Source: Bacillota bacterium
GTDB taxonomy: Bacteria; Bacillota; Clostridia; Christensenellales; Aristaeellaceae
Length of the DNA: 16,109 nucleotides
Assembly (NCBI GenBank): GCA_023443705.1
Contig: JAEZTD010000014.1
Span: 1 to 16,109 of the forward strand
Direction of reading: 5' to 3'
The notes below the pieces were generated by a model. It searched no databases, was not told the DNA's origin, and saw only the letters and a program-made list of their open reading frames with translations. The position numbers and the translations under genes were made by a program. Numbering within the stretch: the stretch's first letter is position 1; the number at the start of each line of letters is the position of its first letter. Positions 13,235-16,109 of this stretch are shown here, piece after piece.

Positions 13235-14001
13235 CATTCGCCTTCTTCCCCGTACAGCACCCCGATCCCGTGCTTTTTGAAGAACTCCATGTATTTCGGC
13301 GCGGGCTCCCGGTCGGTGACGACGGTGGCGACCCGCTCCAGCGGGCAATAGGAGATCATCGCGTCCCGGTCGAACTTCGTGTGGTCGGCCATGAGTACAA
13401 TCTTTTCGCAGTTGGAGGTAATCACGCGCTTGATCTCCGCCTCAAAAAAGGTGGTATTGGTCAGGCCGCGCTTGATGGAAACGCCGGTGGCGGCCATCAG
13501 CGCCACCCGCACGGACAAGGTTCGGATGGAGTCCAGGCTCGATATGCCCACGAACGCGCCCAGCGACGCGTTGTAGATGCCGCCCAGGGAGATCGTGTTG
13601 ATCTCCTTGAGGCGGCTCGCTTCGTTGATGGCGATCAGGCTGTGGCTGACCAGCGTCAGCCCGCGCTTCGCGCCCAGGTGGCGGATGACGTTGTAGGTGG
13701 TGGAGCCGGAATCAACAAAGACGGTGGTGCCGTCCGGGATCACGGACGCGGCCAATTCGCCGATCAGCCGCTTTCCCGGCACGCTCAACTGGAAGCGGTT
13801 GGGCATCGAGATCAGCGTGGCCTGCGTGCGTGCCGCCGCGCCGCCGTAGACCTTTGTTACATGCCCCCGCGCCTCGAGTTCGTCCAGATCGCGCCGGAGT
13901 GTGTTGATCGAAACGTCAAAATGCGCCTGCAGTTCGGCGATTGTCACCTGTTCGTTCTGCAGGATGTACTGTTCCATGGCGTCCAGTCGCACGGTCTTCA
14001 T
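13234..14001 (-). CDS. DeoR-family transcriptional regulator
   Basis: This 255-residue repressor has the standard DeoR layout. The N-terminal helix-turn-helix (about residues 19-42) reads VTIAELQAHFDVSINTLRRD followed by LDELEARGHVTKVYGGA. The C-terminal sugar-phosphate sensor domain contains DGTTVFVDSGSTTYNVIRHL and later MADHTKFDRDAM. Proteins of this family bind DNA as oligomers and release it when a phosphorylated sugar binds. ATG 14001 has GAGGG 6 nt upstream; the frame extends upstream to 14052, but that part lies across the promoter. It is divergent from the sugar ABC transport genes that begin at 14228, which are its likely target. The effector cannot be named from sequence. Confidence 0.92.
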   Translation of the reverse strand: MKTVRLDAMEQYILQNEQVTIAELQAHFDVSINTLRRDLDELEARGHVTKVYGGAAARTQATLISMPNRFQLSVPGKRLIGELAASVIPDGTTVFVDSGSTTYNVIRHLGAKRGLTLVSHSLIAINEASRLKEINTISLGGIYNASLGAFVGISSLDSIRTLSVRVALMAATGVSIKRGLTNTTFFEAEIKRVITSNCEKIVLMADHTKFDRDAMISYCPLERVATVVTDREPAPKYMEFFKKHGIGVLYGEEGE

Positions 14002-14010
14002 GAATATCCC

Positions 14011-14067
14011 TCGATTTTTATCGATAGATGTTATGCAGAATATCATAATCATTGATCGTGTGTCAAT
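14011..14067 (-). promoter_or_regulatory. deoR promoter with candidate operator dyads
   Basis: On the minus strand, a perfect TTGACA (14066-14061) is followed after 18 nt by TATTCT (14042-14037), a fair -10. Two dyads lie here: ATTGA-N7-TCAAT (14051-14067), covering the -35, and TCGAT-TTTT-ATCGA (14011-14024), just downstream of the expected start near 14030. Autoregulation by the DeoR protein is plausible but not shown. Confidence 0.5.
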
Positions 14068-14137
14068 CCTATGGGGAATTTATGTTTAGAAAATTACACA
14101 ATATTATCATCTTTTTGGGTGAGTTAACCACTTTCTC

Positions 14138-14166
14138 TTGACTTCAACAGGCACTCCCGATAGAAT
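14138..14166 (+). promoter_or_regulatory. Promoter of the sugar ABC transporter operon
   Basis: TTGACT (14138-14143), a 17-nt spacer and TAGAAT (14161-14166) make a good promoter. The leader of about 55 nt contains ACCGGC-AATAC-GCCGGT (14184-14200), a 6-bp hairpin, and the perfect 10-bp palindrome TCAATATTGA (14203-14212), just before the GGAGGG of the binding-protein gene. Confidence 0.65.
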
Positions 14167-14227
14167 GATGATGCCGATGATTAACCGGCAATACGCCGGT
14201 GATCAATATTGAAACGGAGGGAATTCC

Positions 14228-15136
14228 ATGAAAAAGGCGCTTGCGATCCTCTTGGTCCTGTTGCTTACGATTCTCTCGGTTCCCGGCCTCGCGGAAGGCA
14301 CCATTGCCGTCAACCTCAAGACCCTCTCAAGCGAGTATTGGCAGAGCGTAAAATCCGGCTGCGACGCTGCGGCGGCGGAGCTGGGCGTGACGATCGACGT
14401 ACAGGGCGCCTCGGCCGAAACCGAGATCGCCGAGCAGGTGGCGCAGCTGGAGACCCAGCTGGCCTCAAACCCCGCCGCCATCATCATCGCGCCGCTGGAC
14501 GGCGACGCGGTGATCGGCGTGCTCCAGTCCTCCGGCTACACTGGCCCGGTGATCTTCTGTGACACCGACGCGGCCTATGACAAGAAGACTGCCTTCGTCG
14601 GCACCTCCAACGAAGAGGCCGCCTACTCCGGCGGCGTCTACGGCGTGAAGCTGAACGGCGAAAAGACCGGCGCGGTCATCATCTACGGCCAGGAGGGCGA
14701 CAACACCTCCAACCTGCGCAAGGCTGGCTATGAGAAGGCCCTGACCGAAGCGGGCCTCACGCCGCTGGCGATGCTCTCCGGCAACAACACCACCGACGGC
14801 GCCACCAAGGTCATGGAAGACCTGCTCAACGCCTACCCCGACCAGATCAACCTGGTGCTCTGCCACAACGACGACACCGCCATCGGCGCGCTGAACGCCA
14901 TCGAAGCGGCAGGCGTCACGGGCATCAACGTCATCGGCTTTGACGGCAACGCCAGCGCCGTGGAGCTGATCGCCGCCGGCAAGCTGACCGCCACCATCGC
15001 GCAGCAGCCGGTTCTGATGGGCAACCTCTCCGTCAAGGCCGCCGCCAGCGCCGTCAAGGGCGAAGCGGTCGATGCCCGCGTGGTTGTTGACACCGTCGTC
15101 ATCGACGCCGCCAACGCCGCCGAGTTTCTGAAGTAA
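14228..15136 (+). CDS. Sugar ABC transporter substrate-binding protein (RbsB-like)
   Basis: This 302-residue exported protein has the periplasmic-binding-protein type I fold of ribose/galactose/xylose binders. VNLKTLSSEYWQSVKSGCDA opens the mature part, IIIAPLDGDAVIGVLQ and GDNTSNLRKAGYEKAL follow, and the hinge region is LVLCHNDDTAIGALNAIEAA then INVIGFDGNASA. The N-terminus MKKALAILLVLLLTILSVPG is a clear signal peptide, with likely cleavage after LAE/G or nearby. It has no lipobox cysteine, unusual for a monoderm. GGAGGG precedes ATG 14228 by about 7 nt. A D-ribose-like or other pentose/hexose ligand is likely, but specificity is not readable. The ATPase gene follows after 83 nt with a large stem-loop between. 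Confidence 0.9.
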   Translation: MKKALAILLVLLLTILSVPGLAEGTIAVNLKTLSSEYWQSVKSGCDAAAAELGVTIDVQGASAETEIAEQVAQLETQLASNPAAIIIAPLDGDAVIGVLQSSGYTGPVIFCDTDAAYDKKTAFVGTSNEEAAYSGGVYGVKLNGEKTGAVIIYGQEGDNTSNLRKAGYEKALTEAGLTPLAMLSGNNTTDGATKVMEDLLNAYPDQINLVLCHNDDTAIGALNAIEAAGVTGINVIGFDGNASAVELIAAGKLTATIAQQPVLMGNLSVKAAASAVKGEAVDARVVVDTVVIDAANAAEFLK

Positions 15137-15154
15137 GCACCCCCCGCGCGGCGC

Positions 15155-15190
15155 CCTGCGGACGAGCCGGCATGCCGGGTCGTCCGCAGG
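15155..15190 (+). promoter_or_regulatory. Large intercistronic stem-loop between binding-protein and ATPase genes
   Basis: CCTGCGGACGA (15155-15165) pairs perfectly over 11 bp with TCGTCCGCAGG (15180-15190), and inside it CCGG-CATG-CCGG can extend the stem. No T run follows, so it is not a standard terminator. Its place, just behind the binding-protein gene, suits an mRNA 3'-end stabiliser that keeps the binding protein more abundant than the membrane parts, as known for other ABC operons. Confidence 0.65.
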
Positions 15191-15219
15191 CCCATCCGGG
15201 GCGGCAGGGAGGTGGCCGG

Positions 15220-16109
15220 ATGAACGAATATGTGGTGGAGCTTCGGGGTGTTACCAAAAAGTTTCCGGGCGTCGTGGCAATGCGCGACATGCACATTGGC
15301 ATCAGGCCCGGCGAGATTCACGGGCTGATCGGCGAAAACGGCGCGGGTAAATCCACGCTCATCAAGGTGCTTACGGGCGTCCACATCCCCGAAGAAGGGG
15401 AGATCTACGTGGACGGCCGTAAGGTTGCGTTTTCAAACCCGGTCGAGGCGCGCGCCCACGGCATTTCCTGCGTGTACCAGGAGCTGGGCATCGTGCCCAT
15501 GCTGCCGGTGGTGGACAACGTGTTCATGGGGCGCAAGGTCAAAAACCGGTTGGGGCTGCTCGATTATCCAAGAATGCACCGGGAGGCCCGGGAGGCGCTG
15601 TCGCTTCTGGGCCATCCCGAGATCGATACGCGAAAAGAGTGCGGAAAGCTGGGCATCGGCCTTCAGCAGATGGTGGAAATTGCGAAGGCGGTGTCTCAGA
15701 GCGCCAAGCTCATCATCATGGACGAGCCGACCTCGTCGCTGGGCGAGCAGGAGGTTCGTCAGCTGATGGTGACGGCCCGAAAGCTCCGGGACAAGGGCAT
15801 CGCGATCCTCTTCGTGTCCCACAAGCTGGAGGAACTTTTCGAACTGTGCGACCGCGTCACCGTCATGCGGGACGGCGAACACATCATGACCGAGAGTATG
15901 TCCGGCATGACGAACGATCGGTTGATCCAGGCGATGGTCGGCCGGACCCTTGAAAACCAGTTCCCGAAGGTGCCCGGCAAAAAGGGCGAGTGCTATTTGA
16001 AGGCGGTGCGCCTGAACGAGGCGGGGGTTCTCCGGGACGTCAGCTTCGAGGCCTACGGCGGTCAGATTCTGGCCTTCGCGGGGCTCGTGGGCGCAGGCCG
16101 CACCGAGAC
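15220..16109 (+). CDS. Sugar ABC transporter ATP-binding protein (RbsA/MglA-like), truncated by window edge
   Basis: The 296 visible residues contain the first ABC domain and the beginning of the second, as in the duplicated ATPases of ribose- and galactose-type importers (about 500 residues when complete). Walker A is GENGAGKST, the Q loop is CVYQELGIV, Walker B is LIIMDEPTSSL, and the switch histidine is in FVSHKLEELF. The second domain starts near LNEAGVLRDVSF and is cut at FAGLVGAGRTE. The signature region reads LGIGLQQMVEIAKA, where LSxGxQQ is usual, so the conserved serine is glycine in this domain. GGGAGG (15207-15212) lies 7 nt before ATG 15220. It energises sugar uptake with the preceding binding protein; a permease gene should follow beyond the window. 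Confidence 0.93.
   Translation, partial: MNEYVVELRGVTKKFPGVVAMRDMHIGIRPGEIHGLIGENGAGKSTLIKVLTGVHIPEEGEIYVDGRKVAFSNPVEARAHGISCVYQELGIVPMLPVVDNVFMGRKVKNRLGLLDYPRMHREAREALSLLGHPEIDTRKECGKLGIGLQQMVEIAKAVSQSAKLIIMDEPTSSLGEQEVRQLMVTARKLRDKGIAILFVSHKLEELFELCDRVTVMRDGEHIMTESMSGMTNDRLIQAMVGRTLENQFPKVPGKKGECYLKAVRLNEAGVLRDVSFEAYGGQILAFAGLVGAGRTE

Noticed and set aside
13270..14055. 261-codon plus-strand frame opposite deoR
   Set aside because: The minus-strand reading is a clear DeoR protein; the plus reading has no family traits.
1..16109. CRISPR arrays, rRNA, ordinary tRNA genes or intact insertion sequences
   Set aside because: No regularly spaced repeats, no rRNA sequence, no transposase frames and no tRNA cloverleaf other than the tmRNA ends were seen.

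Overview
This is a GC-rich, gene-dense bacterial chromosome segment, most likely from an anaerobic, amino-acid-fermenting member of the Bacillota (Clostridia-like). The grounds are the glutamate mutase/methylaspartate pathway, a two-subunit Fe-S hydro-lyase, a tmRNA tag close to the clostridial type, strong GGAGG ribosome sites and consensus sigma-70/A promoters. No phylogenetic test was possible, so the lineage is an inference.

Layout. Positions 1-1036 (minus strand): the 5' end of lon and a GNAT acetyltransferase, each with its own promoter. Positions 1079-3537 (plus): a two-subunit class I fumarase-type hydratase followed by a GntR regulator. Positions 3538-3872: a non-coding spacer with a degenerate inverted-repeat element, a small terminator and a promoter with a dyad. 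Positions 3873-10984: a tightly packed seven-gene operon, glmS-glmL-glmE-mal-atuA-like-DUF4387-P-loop/SAD protein. Positions 11061-11987: smpB and the tmRNA gene ssrA with a strong terminator. Positions 11988-13185: a structured leader and a small ATP-dependent DNA ligase. Positions 13234-14001 (minus): a DeoR-family repressor, divergent from a sugar ABC system at 14138-16109 (binding protein, then an ATPase cut off by the window edge).

How the genes fit together. GlmS and GlmE form the B12-dependent glutamate mutase and GlmL is its reactivating ATPase. Mal deaminates 3-methylaspartate to mesaconate. The upstream Fe-S hydratase is best read as the mesaconase that makes citramalate, rather than a TCA-cycle fumarase. 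Citramalate lyase is not in the window. The fumA-like and glmS promoters share a 9-bp box just downstream of their -10 elements, so the intervening GntR regulator may control both units.

The least understood part is the tail of the glm operon: an AtuA/DUF1446 protein, a DUF4387 protein and a P-loop protein with an alanyl-tRNA-synthetase-type SAD domain. The DUF4387 frame is interrupted by an in-frame TAG although both halves look conserved. Other points of interest are a tmRNA tag that appears to end in ALAAA, an attenuator-like leader before the ligase, and a binding protein whose signal peptide has no lipobox cysteine.
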